A DNA stretch of 64,000 nt from Lachnospiraceae bacterium (GTDB taxonomy: Bacteria > Bacillota > Clostridia > Lachnospirales > Lachnospiraceae). Under the pieces are notes generated by a model. It searched no databases. It saw only the letters and a list, made by a program, of their open reading frames with translations, and was not told the origin of the DNA. This document shows, piece by piece, positions 7,737 through 17,600 of this stretch (position 1 is its first letter; each line of letters starts with the position of its first letter). A program made the position numbers and the translations under genes. The DNA lies in the NCBI GenBank assembly GCA_028689585.1, contig JAQVCW010000005.1, positions 95,411-159,410 of the forward strand, written 5' to 3'.

Positions 7737-9753
7737 ATTCTGAATTTCTATTTTCCCAGACATCATACCATTTCATACAGCATTTTGTCCATTCTTCCCA
7801 GGCCTGTGCCAGTTGTACTTTTGTTTTTTCCATTTGAGTCAGTTGGGCCAGGGTTTCTGCTTTTCTATCTGACGCCTGCATTCTATGAGCTTTTTCCTGC
7901 AGAATCTGTTCCTGATCAGGTAGGTCCGGACCGGAAGCTTTTGATTTTAAATCAGCGGACCTCTCTCTCTCTTCTCCCAGTGATTTCAAACAGGCCGCGT
8001 CCACGCTCTCCTGACTCTGCTGCAATTGATTCCAAAGCAGCTCCACCTTTTTTTGTGCAGCTTCCATCGGTTCTGCCGCCAGCCGGAATTTCCAGTCCAG
8101 ATAGGCTTCTTCTGTGCTGATTTCTTTCAGACGGTGCTTTTCTGCCTTAGGTACTGCCTGAAATCCGGCGATCATGGCCTGCTCTTCCGCCTTCAGGGCG
8201 GCGGCCGGATTTTCTTCCCGGCTGCGCTGCTTTCGCTCCAGATAGTGCAGATAACCGAAGGGATAATACAGGACATCTTCCCCCTCAAATACCAGTATGG
8301 CATCCGCTACCTGCTGAATAAAATAGCGGTCATGGGACACAAAAAGAATCGTCCCGGTGTAGGAACGGAAAGCAGATTCCAGGGTTTCTTTTGCCTGAAT
8401 ATCCATATGATTGGTTGGTTCGTCCAGAATCAGGAGATTGGGACGGCCGGTGAGCATTTCTGCCAGAACCAGTCTGGCCTTTTCCCCTCCGGAGAGCACA
8501 TCCACCTTTTTCGAAGCATCCTTTCCGCCAAAGAGATAAGCCCCCAGAAGCTGGCGGGCTTCTTTTTCAGTCATGGCCGGAAACAGATCATGAAAATGCC
8601 GGATGACTGATTTCTCAGACTGGATGGAGCCGGACTGCTGGTCAAAATAACCAAACATCGTATGCTCCCCCAAAGCACATTTTCCCGAAAGCGGTGTCAG
8701 CAGTCCTGCCACTGTTTTGAGAAATGTGGTTTTTCCTGCACCATTGTCTCCGATAATTCCAATTTTCTGCCCCCGGCGCACACGAAGGGACAGTTCCAGA
8801 AGCGGCTTTTCATATCCGATCTTCAGATGCTCCGCCTCCAGCACCCATTTGCTTCCTAAAAACGCTGGTTCCAGTGGACCGGTGAAAACAGAAACCTCAT
8901 CCTCCTGGGGCTTTTCCACTTTTTCCATCCGCTCCAGAATGCTCCTGCGGGAACGGGCAAAGGCCGCCTTTTTTGGCTTGTGCCTGAATTGTTCGATCAA
9001 TTCATTCAGACGTTTTATTTCTGCCTGCTGACGCTCATAAGCTTTTCTTTGTATCACAATATCCTTGCATTTTTGTTCCCGATATCGGGTGTAATTGCCG
9101 GAATACCGTCTCAGACCGCCCTGCTGCAGTTCATATACCACATCCACCACCCGGTCCAGAAAAAAACGGTCATGGGATACGAATACCACCGCTTTTTCAT
9201 ATCGTCTCATATATTGCTCCAGCCATTCCACGGTCTGGATATCCAGATGATTGGTGGGCTCATCCAGCAGAAGAATATCCGGCTTCATCAAAAGCAGGCG
9301 GATCAGTTCGATTTTTGTCTGTTCCCCGCCGGAAAACTCCGCCAGCTTCCGTTTCTTTTCCTGTTTTTCAAAACCAAACCCGGTAAAGAGCCGGTCGTAT
9401 TCCATCTCGTAGGCAAACCGCTCTTTCCCATAGGTTTCTTTCTCCGGACAGCTTTCCAGCAAAAGCTCCTCCACCGTCTTTCCAAGATCGTTCTGACTGC
9501 TTTGACGCAGCATCCCAATGGACACTCTCCTGGAACTGCGGATTCCGTTTTCCATTCGGATTCCGTTTTCTGTCCTTTTATCATCCCGGTCCAGATCAAC
9601 CTCTCCGGCAATCAGCCGAAGCAGGGTGGTCTTGCCCGCCCCGTTGCGCCCCACCACCGCTATCTTTTCCGTTCCCTTTATTTCAAAATTAAAATGAGAA
9701 AGGATGGTCTCACCTCCAAGTGAGACCGTCCCGTCTGTAATCTGATATAACAT
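7735..9753 (-). CDS. ABC-F family ATPase (ribosome-associated / translation factor type)
   Basis: The 672-residue protein has two ABC ATPase domains and no membrane segments, the ABC-F plan. The first has Walker A G-R-N-G-A-G-K-T-T near residue 35, signature F-S-G-G-E-Q near 145 and L-L-L-D-E-P-T-N-H-L-D; the second has G-D-N-G-A-G-K-T-T near residue 338 and L-S-G-G-E-K-A-R. Between them lies the charged interdomain linker (residues about 240-290). A charged C-terminal extension of about 150 residues looks coiled. ABC-F proteins act in the ribosomal E site, either as translation factors or antibiotic-protection proteins; sequence alone does not separate these. A local E-N-G-I-R duplication occurs near residue 65. 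Confidence 0.9.
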   Translation of the reverse strand: MLYQITDGTVSLGGETILSHFNFEIKGTEKIAVVGRNGAGKTTLLRLIAGEVDLDRDDKRTENGIRMENGIRSSRRVSIGMLRQSSQNDLGKTVEELLLESCPEKETYGKERFAYEMEYDRLFTGFGFEKQEKKRKLAEFSGGEQTKIELIRLLLMKPDILLLDEPTNHLDIQTVEWLEQYMRRYEKAVVFVSHDRFFLDRVVDVVYELQQGGLRRYSGNYTRYREQKCKDIVIQRKAYERQQAEIKRLNELIEQFRHKPKKAAFARSRRSILERMEKVEKPQEDEVSVFTGPLEPAFLGSKWVLEAEHLKIGYEKPLLELSLRVRRGQKIGIIGDNGAGKTTFLKTVAGLLTPLSGKCALGEHTMFGYFDQQSGSIQSEKSVIRHFHDLFPAMTEKEARQLLGAYLFGGKDASKKVDVLSGGEKARLVLAEMLTGRPNLLILDEPTNHMDIQAKETLESAFRSYTGTILFVSHDRYFIQQVADAILVFEGEDVLYYPFGYLHYLERKQRSREENPAAALKAEEQAMIAGFQAVPKAEKHRLKEISTEEAYLDWKFRLAAEPMEAAQKKVELLWNQLQQSQESVDAACLKSLGEERERSADLKSKASGPDLPDQEQILQEKAHRMQASDRKAETLAQLTQMEKTKVQLAQAWEEWTKCCMKWYDVWENRNSE

Positions 9754-9799
9754 GTGGTTTCCTCTCTGAGCTGCCTATAAGAAATAATAATCTCTTATC

Positions 9800-11515
9800 T
9801 TATAGGGTTTTGATACACTGCCCGGCAACCTTACAGTGTTTTCCATAGCATGCGATTCCATATTTCAGTATGTTTTTTATCCCGTTCATGCGAAGCGGCT
9901 CATCGTAATGGAGCGTCTCAATTTGTGCTAGAGCTGCGGCACTTCCTGCTTCAATATCTTTATTATCCGGATACTTCACTTCTATAATAATCCCGGTCTC
10001 TTCCTCCGCAATCTCAATCAGGATATCACTGTAGCCCTCTCCGGATTCTTTGTTAGAGGCCACATCCCAATTTTCTTTAAAGCTGATCAGGCCAAGCAGG
10101 ATCCCATGGTAGAAATTTTCCTTCAATCGTTTCTTTACGAAATTATCCCGAATACTGATGGTTCTGCCCAGATAATCATTGAACCGGTTTTCCACCTGAG
10201 CTGCATCACCGCTCTTTAATGCATTACAGAAAGCATTCAGACGTTCCCCATCTTTTGCAGCACTTTCTTCAAACCAGCGGTAAATCTGCTTTGTAAAGAT
10301 ATTTCGAATTTCCAGATTGGGAATACGCAGAAGAAATATCCCATTGTCCCGCTGCTCCGTCTGCGTCAGATAGCCGGTCATAAATAAAACGCTCCATAAA
10401 TTTGCAAGACTCTTGTCCAGCTCCTGGTAAGTCAGTTCCATGTGAATTTCTTTTGTGACGGTCTCCCCCGCAATCAGTTGTTCTATCTCCCGCTTCGCAG
10501 TCAAACCGCCCGATTTCTGAAAAAACTTGTGCAGAATACTGTTCCCGCTGGAATTGACCCAGTATGCCTGAGGCCAGGCCTCTGGATCGGCCCGTAATAA
10601 ATCCACAAAATTGATAACATCCCATGGACAATATACTTCTATCTTGCCAAAAAGATAACCATCGTACCATTCCTTTACTGTACCAAAATGTTCTGACAGC
10701 CCATAATACTCAAGCATATCCCTTACTTCTGCATTAGTGAATCCAAAATATTCATCAAAACGTACATCTGCGATTGAATAAACCTTCAGATTATTTAATC
10801 CGGTAAAGATACTTTCCTTCGAGATACGCAGACACCCGGTCAGCACCGCAAGCTGCAGACTGTTATTTGTCTTCAGTACTCCCCCGAGCATACCGCGGAG
10901 CAGGCCGACCATCTGGTCATAGTATCCGGCCTGATATGCTTTATCCAATGGTACATCATACTCATCAATGAGAAGAATCACCTTTTGTCCATAGTGTTTT
11001 TCGAGGAATCCGGAAAGGCTCTTCAGGCTGTTCTCAAGCAGAGAATCCGGTATATCAAAGCATCCGGTATCATCCACATGAATCAATGCCCGATATTGTC
11101 TCCGCTCATTTTCCTCCAGATTATCGCTCTCTTTTAAAAACAGAAATCTCATGGCCTCCTCAGCAATCACAGTGCGCATCATTGCTTTCGCTGCTGCAAA
11201 GCTTTCTCCGCCTGCTCCCTTGAGACTGATGGATATGACCGGATATTTTCCCATGTATTCCCCGCAGAGGCTCTCTTCCCTGCTGATGGCAAGTCCCTCA
11301 AAAAGTCTTCTGTCACACCCATATTCAAAAAAGTATTTCAGCATACTCATATTGAGGGACTTGCCAAATCGCCTTGGTCTGGTAAAAAGATTGACCTCTC
11401 CCCAATTTATCAGCAGTTCTTTTATCAGTTCTGTTTTGTCAACATAGTAAAATCCATTTGTTCTGATTTTTTTGAAATTTTCAATTCCGATTGGAAGTTT
11501 ATCTGGCATAAGCAT
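9800..11515 (-). CDS. AAA-ATPase-like / PD-(D/E)XK nuclease-like protein (DUF1703 type)
   Basis: The 571-residue protein matches the AAA-ATPase-like plus PDDEXK family that is expanded in gut Firmicutes and Bacteroidetes. The N-terminus has L-P-I-G-I-E-N-F and Y-Y-V-D-K-T, then a P-loop-like R-P-R-R-F-G-K-S-L near residue 48 and a Walker B-like L-I-D-E-Y-D. The C-terminal 120 residues contain S-D-I-L-I-E followed by I-I-I-E-V-K-Y, the D...E-x-K nuclease pattern. Start at 11513-11515 because GGAGGT lies 9 bases upstream. Function of the family is not established; a mobile or defence role is often proposed. Confidence 0.82.
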   Translation of the reverse strand: MLMPDKLPIGIENFKKIRTNGFYYVDKTELIKELLINWGEVNLFTRPRRFGKSLNMSMLKYFFEYGCDRRLFEGLAISREESLCGEYMGKYPVISISLKGAGGESFAAAKAMMRTVIAEEAMRFLFLKESDNLEENERRQYRALIHVDDTGCFDIPDSLLENSLKSLSGFLEKHYGQKVILLIDEYDVPLDKAYQAGYYDQMVGLLRGMLGGVLKTNNSLQLAVLTGCLRISKESIFTGLNNLKVYSIADVRFDEYFGFTNAEVRDMLEYYGLSEHFGTVKEWYDGYLFGKIEVYCPWDVINFVDLLRADPEAWPQAYWVNSSGNSILHKFFQKSGGLTAKREIEQLIAGETVTKEIHMELTYQELDKSLANLWSVLFMTGYLTQTEQRDNGIFLLRIPNLEIRNIFTKQIYRWFEESAAKDGERLNAFCNALKSGDAAQVENRFNDYLGRTISIRDNFVKKRLKENFYHGILLGLISFKENWDVASNKESGEGYSDILIEIAEEETGIIIEVKYPDNKDIEAGSAAALAQIETLHYDEPLRMNGIKNILKYGIACYGKHCKVAGQCIKTL

Positions 11516-11536
11516 ATCATCTTCACCTCCCTGCAT

Positions 11537-11930
11537 TTTGTATGATTACGCTCTTGGGATGCTTCTTTTGTGATAGGATTATTTGACATCCTTAAAGCTC
11601 TTAGGTGTAGTATAGCAATTGATGTGGGAAATGGCAATCATGTATTTTAATGTGCAGAGATTATTGATCATACTATCCTGTCGGGAATAACTTTCATGTA
11701 TCATAAAAGAGCACCAGGCTTTATCTGCCTGATGCCAGTGCTGTTTATATCAATTTTCTCTCCGGTTGCAAGATTATAGATACAGAGTCCATCCAGAGGA
11801 AGTTTTTTATATAACCGTACTTCAAATTTCCACTTAGTTTCTACATATTGTCTCCGAAATAATAAGACCAAATTGTCATTGTAGAAGAACATAAAAGATA
11901 CATTTTTTTCATTTCATCTTATCTTTCTTG
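11537..11930. other. Intergenic stretch with one doubtful small frame
   Basis: AT-rich sequence between the AAA-like gene and a secreted-protein gene. A 63-codon minus-strand frame (11701-11892) exists, but it has no clear ribosome site and no recognisable family. It could be a gene remnant. I see no RNA gene or strong terminator. Confidence 0.4.
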
Positions 11931-12662
11931 TTAATAATATGCACGATATGTTTTCCTTCCTACTGCAATTGTACAATACGTTGAATATATATTTGTTTTA
12001 ATAAAGTTAGCTTTAAAATTCCGTATATTTTTACAGTTAATTTTTGCGATCGTCCTTTTTTCGGCACTAGAAGGCATACAGGATTTGATATACAGGTAAC
12101 TATAATCACTGCTTAGTTCAGCATAATATACTCTTCCGAACATGTACTTCAGACTCAGGCCATCACAGTTTGCTCCCAACAACTTCTTCTTTCCCGAGGA
12201 CAAATTGTAGCTGTAAGCCTTCCCTACACAACCTCCGTCACCATAATAAGAGCTTGTCTGCATGGCGTAGTTTCCAATTTTCAGACGGAAAGAAGTATCT
12301 TTACTGAGCCATTTAAACTTCTTTGTCTTTATATTAAAGCAGGCGGTGTCACAACCAGCCCATGAACCATGTGCATGCGTATGATAGGGTTTGTAATCCG
12401 TCACATTGAAATAAATATTGTTTCCACTCGCAGTATAATAATAAAGATAAGCGTTTTTCAGTTTTAGAAGCTGCTTGTTTTTACCGGATACCTTTTGATA
12501 AAGCTTACAGAAACCTGAGCTGGCAGCTCCACTGGTTACAATCGAGTAATTCTGCCCCTTCACCTTTATGTTTTTAGTTGCTGCATAGTTTGTCTCAGAA
12601 ATACTGAAAATACTAATCATAACCAGTAACAATAATAGTCTGCTTTTTCTGGTAATTTTCAT
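11931..12662 (-). CDS. Secreted protein of unknown function
   Basis: The 243-residue product begins with a clear signal peptide (M-K-I-T-R-K-S-R then about 15 hydrophobic residues, cleavage near N-Y-A-A-T). The mature part is rich in Tyr, Lys and Ser, has seven cysteines and repeated short strands such as Y-Y-Y-T-A-S-G and V-Y-Y-A-E-L-S, which suggest a beta-propeller-like or repeat fold. AGGAGG lies 8 bases upstream of the ATG. I do not recognise the family. It lies at the downstream edge of the toxin/secretion island but there is a 265-base gap to the immunity-like gene. Confidence 0.6.
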   Translation of the reverse strand: MKITRKSRLLLLLVMISIFSISETNYAATKNIKVKGQNYSIVTSGAASSGFCKLYQKVSGKNKQLLKLKNAYLYYYTASGNNIYFNVTDYKPYHTHAHGSWAGCDTACFNIKTKKFKWLSKDTSFRLKIGNYAMQTSSYYGDGGCVGKAYSYNLSSGKKKLLGANCDGLSLKYMFGRVYYAELSSDYSYLYIKSCMPSSAEKRTIAKINCKNIRNFKANFIKTNIYSTYCTIAVGRKTYRAYY

Positions 12663-12927
12663 AGTAAAAACCTCCTGTCATTTTGTCTGATGCTTACACA
12701 CCATATTCCAACAATTTTGTCGTTTCATTTGCTTCATGATTTTTCAGACTCAAAATAGCGCTGAACATTCTGATTTCCTCTGTTGTATATAGAAATTGCT
12801 TTATCCACAGCCTTTGCAATACTATCTGCTTTTTTTCCTTCTTATTAAGTTCCCATCAACTTCTTTTATCTAACAGCCGTCTTTGATACATTTTTCATCT
12901 TGACATATTATAGAATAGACTGGAAAT

Positions 12928-13194
12928 TCATCCCAAATATTCTTGTGAAATCTCTACCTTATGGCTTACTTTTAAAGTCTCGTAGCCTTCGTCTGATAAC
13001 AAATCTACCATTTCAATATTTCCTGTTTCTTTCGATAAAGAGATAATTACATTTCCAATGCGTTTATCGCTATCTTTTCCAGCACTAAAAAACCATTTTT
13101 CATCATTTTCCGTAGCTGTAGATAGACCTATAACACCTAAATTATCCTTGAAATAGTCGTACGCCTTATGACAAGCATCGTTATAATTCATCAT
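12928..13194 (-). CDS. Small immunity-like protein paired with the papain-fold toxin
   Basis: The 88-residue protein (start ATG at 13192-13194, or the next codon ATG) is preceded by AGGAGG, and its start overlaps the toxin stop in a TAATG junction; the longer frame to 13212 would start inside the toxin gene ahead of this ribosome site. The pattern of an N-terminal helix A-C-H-K-A-Y-D-Y-F, a W-F-F-S strand and an I-V/I-S-L-S-K-E-T-G-N-I hairpin resembles the Imm35-like small immunity fold, but this is a by-eye match. Position directly after the toxin gene is the main evidence that it neutralises the toxin. Confidence 0.65.
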   Translation of the reverse strand: MMNYNDACHKAYDYFKDNLGVIGLSTATENDEKWFFSAGKDSDKRIGNVIISLSKETGNIEMVDLLSDEGYETLKVSHKVEISQEYLG

Positions 13195-14246
13195 TATACC
13201 TCCTGATAACATTCGTCAATGTAGTCTGAAAACTCCAGATTATCTATTCTGCAAAATTGAGTTTGATTTCTAACTACACGATTAAAATAATTTATAACAT
13301 TAACATTTCCAGTTTGCGGATCAGAGAAAATTGTTTCCCCATTTCGTTGTTCCGCAATAAAAGTATGTCCTCCGCCATGGGGACTATCCCAGTATACCAC
13401 AATCTGTGCTCGTGCTCCATCTCCCCAAGAATGCATGGCATTTTGAATATCTTCCATTCCGTTTCCTTGACAGTGTAGGACATTAGCATTCTGCCAAACA
13501 TCAAATGGGTGGTATGACAAATACTCCGCCCCATATGTTGATGGTCTGGCTGACACTTCTGACCCTCTACGCCGCATTTCGTGTGTCGGAACACAGCGTT
13601 GACAGTTGTCTCTCCATTGTGGCGAAACATTATAATTAGGATTTGTTGCCTGCAAACTGTACTGTCTAAATTGATTCGCCAAATCATCGTAGAAGTTTGA
13701 ATAATCCGTAGGATATGTGTATGCATTTGATGAGTTAGTGCTTATCGAGCCATTCCCACTCGCTACATTTAAATTATAGCCTTCTTGTTCAAGCATTGCC
13801 GCACGATGCCTTGCAAGTGTATCATTTAACCACTTACACTCCGGTACATTTCGGTTCATCAACTCCGTTTTATAGTTTTCTATTTCCACGTTTATGCTAT
13901 CAACAATAGATTGCCATCTAGCTGACTCTTCATTGGCTGTGAAATGCCTCGGTGTTCCAGAGAGCGAACCACTAAAGTTTGTTTCCTCATACTTTTGCAA
14001 TGCATCATACAATTGAATGACATATTTTTCTCCCTGTAAGAGAATTTTCAAAACGGATGCAAATGCACTATTACACGCTTGTATTGTATCTCCTAATTCT
14101 TTATATTTTTTATCGTTCCAATCTTGACCGAGTTGCTGATACTTACGAGAAATTGATTGCTTTGTATTTTCAATACTCTGTATTGCAGACTTCATATTTT
14201 GAACTGTTGAGACCAACACTTCTACATTTACATTAACCGCACCCAC
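13194..14246 (-). CDS. WXG-type toxin with C-terminal papain-fold (glutamine deamidase-like) domain
   Basis: The product is about 350 residues using the GTG start at 14244-14246, which follows GGAGGT by 6 bases (an ATG 18 bases upstream lies before the ribosome site). Residues 1-95 are a helical WXG100-like module with a W-N-D-K-K-Y turn near residue 43, closing in Y-E-E-T-N-F. A linker with Asn/Ser-rich sequence follows. The last 140 residues match the papain-fold toxin 1 family: N-C-Q-R-C (catalytic Cys near 215) then R-R-R-G, G-G-G-H-T-F (His near 294) and S-D-P-Q-T-G (Asp near 309). Relatives deamidate or cleave target proteins. It ends the secretion operon and is followed by an immunity-like gene. 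Confidence 0.78.
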   Translation of the reverse strand: MGAVNVNVEVLVSTVQNMKSAIQSIENTKQSISRKYQQLGQDWNDKKYKELGDTIQACNSAFASVLKILLQGEKYVIQLYDALQKYEETNFSGSLSGTPRHFTANEESARWQSIVDSINVEIENYKTELMNRNVPECKWLNDTLARHRAAMLEQEGYNLNVASGNGSISTNSSNAYTYPTDYSNFYDDLANQFRQYSLQATNPNYNVSPQWRDNCQRCVPTHEMRRRGSEVSARPSTYGAEYLSYHPFDVWQNANVLHCQGNGMEDIQNAMHSWGDGARAQIVVYWDSPHGGGHTFIAEQRNGETIFSDPQTGNVNVINYFNRVVRNQTQFCRIDNLEFSDYIDECYQEV

Positions 14247-14264
14247 ATTTGCACCTCCTTGCAT

Positions 14265-14604
14265 AATTTTTGAAATGAGTAATGAGCATATATGTACTTT
14301 TATTTCCCACGTTCATACATATGATATATACAGTCTATCGCCAGGATAAACGCATCATTTCTTTTGTAAAAGCTATTGACTTTTAGCATTGATTTGTTCC
14401 ATACACTTTTTGGCTGTTTAAATGTATTACATATTATTGAACTTTGACCATTTTTAGTCTATGCAGAGCCAAATGCGCCATATCAGATCCATAACAGTCA
14501 ACTATATAGCACTAATGTTATTATAAATATTCAATCTATTATTACTTTTTACTTTGAATTATTTCTGGTTTTCGCACAATTACATTGATGCGTTTATCCT
14601 AAGT
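14265..14604. other. Non-coding gap inside the island
   Basis: A 340-base AT-rich gap between the FtsK-like ATPase gene and the toxin gene. It could hold a separate promoter or a terminator for the toxin pair, but I see no consensus -35/-10 pair or strong hairpin. No reading frame with a ribosome site is present. Confidence 0.5.
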
Positions 14605-17600
14605 CTATCGCAGCAAATTGCTCACTTCATCTATGCTTGGTGTTACATATGGTTTCATTTGGAATGTATTTTTTACACCATCTGTAAAGTACACCGTATT
14701 GTCACGCAATCCAGCAACTGAAACATTCTCAATTAAATTATCTGCATCGTTTGAACCAAGCGAAAAAATAATACGTTCCGGGAATTTTGTTAGTATATTT
14801 TCCCCGTAATACATACACTCTCGAACTGTTTGATATTCAAGGGATGTTACAATAAAGTGAATGCCAAATCCCGATCCGTCTTCAATTAACTTAACCAGTT
14901 TTTCGCCAACTGACATATTATCATCAGAACTTCTATTGGCAAACATACTGTTCACTGCTGCAAAAGGATTAGCAGGGTCAATTTCGGGTTCATCAATTGC
15001 ATCATCTATGAACTCACTTTCATCAATGTTTTCTCCCTTGAACATGGATTTGATTATGTCCAAAAACTGAAGATTCTTAATAACTACAAATATAATTTCA
15101 TTGCTGTTTTGCTTCTTCCAATCCTGAAAATCTCGGTATATCTCATTGATAAATTTTATAATATCTGCTCTATCCTGAGCAACCTTGAACCTATTACAAC
15201 AATTACTTACAACATCATAAAAATCCCTACAAGTATCATCACCGACAAGTGTATCCCCATCTACGCAATATACCGTTGCGTTTTCATTAAATAATGCTGA
15301 TACGATATAATTATTTGATACTGTAGTTGCCATTTTCTCGTTCGAACCACATATCAGCAGATTATGTTTTTTCTTCTTATCTATGGTAATCGCAAATGGT
15401 GGTGCAACCTTTATCAATGTACCCATGTGAATGTTTGCAGGTAGTTCGCTCGTTGTATTGATACCTGCCGAAGCAAAATAATCAAGCAATTTGGTTGTTC
15501 TTCCACCTTCAAAAGTTTGCAGTGAATACGGCTGGTCTGCAAATGTTTTGCTTATTTCCATAAGATAATGCTTTTGTGTTTTATCGTCACAGTAAGCCGC
15601 TCTGAACCCAATATTTGGTTTCTCAGTATAATCCAAGTTCATTACAGCGGTTCCGATGGGACCCTTCATCATTGCAAGAGCCTTTGTATCATTTTGATCG
15701 GAGAAGAGATAACGTGCGTCACTCTCTCCACACTTTAGACCAACACGAATTCTCATTTGCTCTATAGTTCCGTGTGATAATGTTAAATCTGATATAACCT
15801 TTGTAGACTGGGTAGCCATTAAAAGGTGAATTCCAAACGCACGGCCTTCTGTAACAATGCGTTTAGTAAGTTCGGCACAATTCATAGCAACTTTTCTATT
15901 AGTCGAATCATTGAAAAGAATTTGAAACTCGTCCATAATTACAAGAATGCGAGGCAAAGGCTGTCCTGTGGCCTGAGTGTAACCATTCAAACTGGTTTGT
16001 CCAGCTTCTTTGAATAGATTACCACGCTTTTCCATCTCCTTAACAAGGTTTTCAAGAATGCTTTCACCGAACTCTTGCATTGCATCTAATGCAAGCAATT
16101 GAATATGCGGCAGACGCACAGATTCATATATTTTGAACTCTGTTCCGCTCTTAAAATCCATAAGGTAGAGATGTAATTGATCTGGTGTGTAATGAAGCAT
16201 ACTACTCATAATCAGGGTATGCAAAAGCGTAGATTTACCAGAGCCGGTTGCTCCAGCAATTAGTCCATGATGCGAAGAACCCACACCAATTGTCATATTT
16301 ACAATAGAATCCCCATCTCCCACTCCTACCGGGATGGAAAGAGATTTAGCGGAACTACTTGCAAACAGTTGATGTGCCAAAATATCCTTAAATGACAAGC
16401 CTTGCTTTTTAATCACGTCACTTTTCTTAACATAATCGGCTATAAATTCATCAATATCCTGATTTGACATCATATCCGGCATATTTATTTGTAGATTATA
16501 TGGCATAAATCCATAGTGCCCATCCTTAAATTCAACAGATGTACAATATTTGGCTATACCCTCTAAACGTTCCTCGATACTTTCATATTTTGAAAATGTT
16601 ATGTCTGGATTATAGCAGACAGTAACAAACACTCCGCATTTATTACCATTTCGCAAAATGTTAGCCAACAAGTCTAAACTTCTTCCGTCCATACCGCTTG
16701 GAAAATCGTATAACACGAGCAATGTCACAGCTTCTGCCCTATTTGGTGTATTAATATTGTAATCATAAATATCTCGATACTTATTTCCTAGTTTGTCCTG
16801 AATGAACTCATCTATTTGCATATTAATCTTTTGTAAACGTTCAATCATTGATTCTTGATTCGTATATACTTTTTGATCAAAAATATCTGGACACTGTTTA
16901 CGGAAATCCAAGAACGGAATTATGCTGTTGCCCCTCTGCTCGCCGTCAAATACACAGATATCAACTTTTGTCACCGGCATGAAAGAAAGAAAACTCCACA
17001 TAACATGATGCGCAAAAGATAGCATCTTCGCATTCGTTTCCTGCGAGCAATACAAAAGCAAGTTGAAATTGTTTCTTAAGTCAAAAGTTAATGGGAGTTC
17101 TACATATCCCATCGTGTCTTCTGTAAAGTTTCCAGCTCCAAATCTGTCTTTTATTTTCTGATATCCTACGCTATCAGAAAAAATATCTGCTGGATACAGC
17201 ACTGTTCCGAGTATGACAACAGGTGGAAATGATGACCCAACTGCAGGAACCTGTGCATAGGCTTTTTCATAGTTTTCCATCATATCGCAAATACACGATA
17301 TGTGAGAATCTAACTCTACAGAGTCCTGTAAATCAACCAGTTTTTTTATCAGTGGTGCAAAGGCTATTCCTCTATTGTTAATACCCTCAAAAATGAGCAT
17401 ATACTTGCTGAAGAATTTACCAAAATCCATTTTTTCCGGCATCACATAATAAGTCAATGGCAAACCTCGTAGCACAAAATCAGTCGTGCTTTGTGAAATA
17501 ACTGTAGTCAAATCAAAAACAGATTGCATATTCTGTTCAAATTCATGGGAGCGCAATCCATCCGGGCTAGGCGAATATGAGATAATTGTAAAAATCCCAC

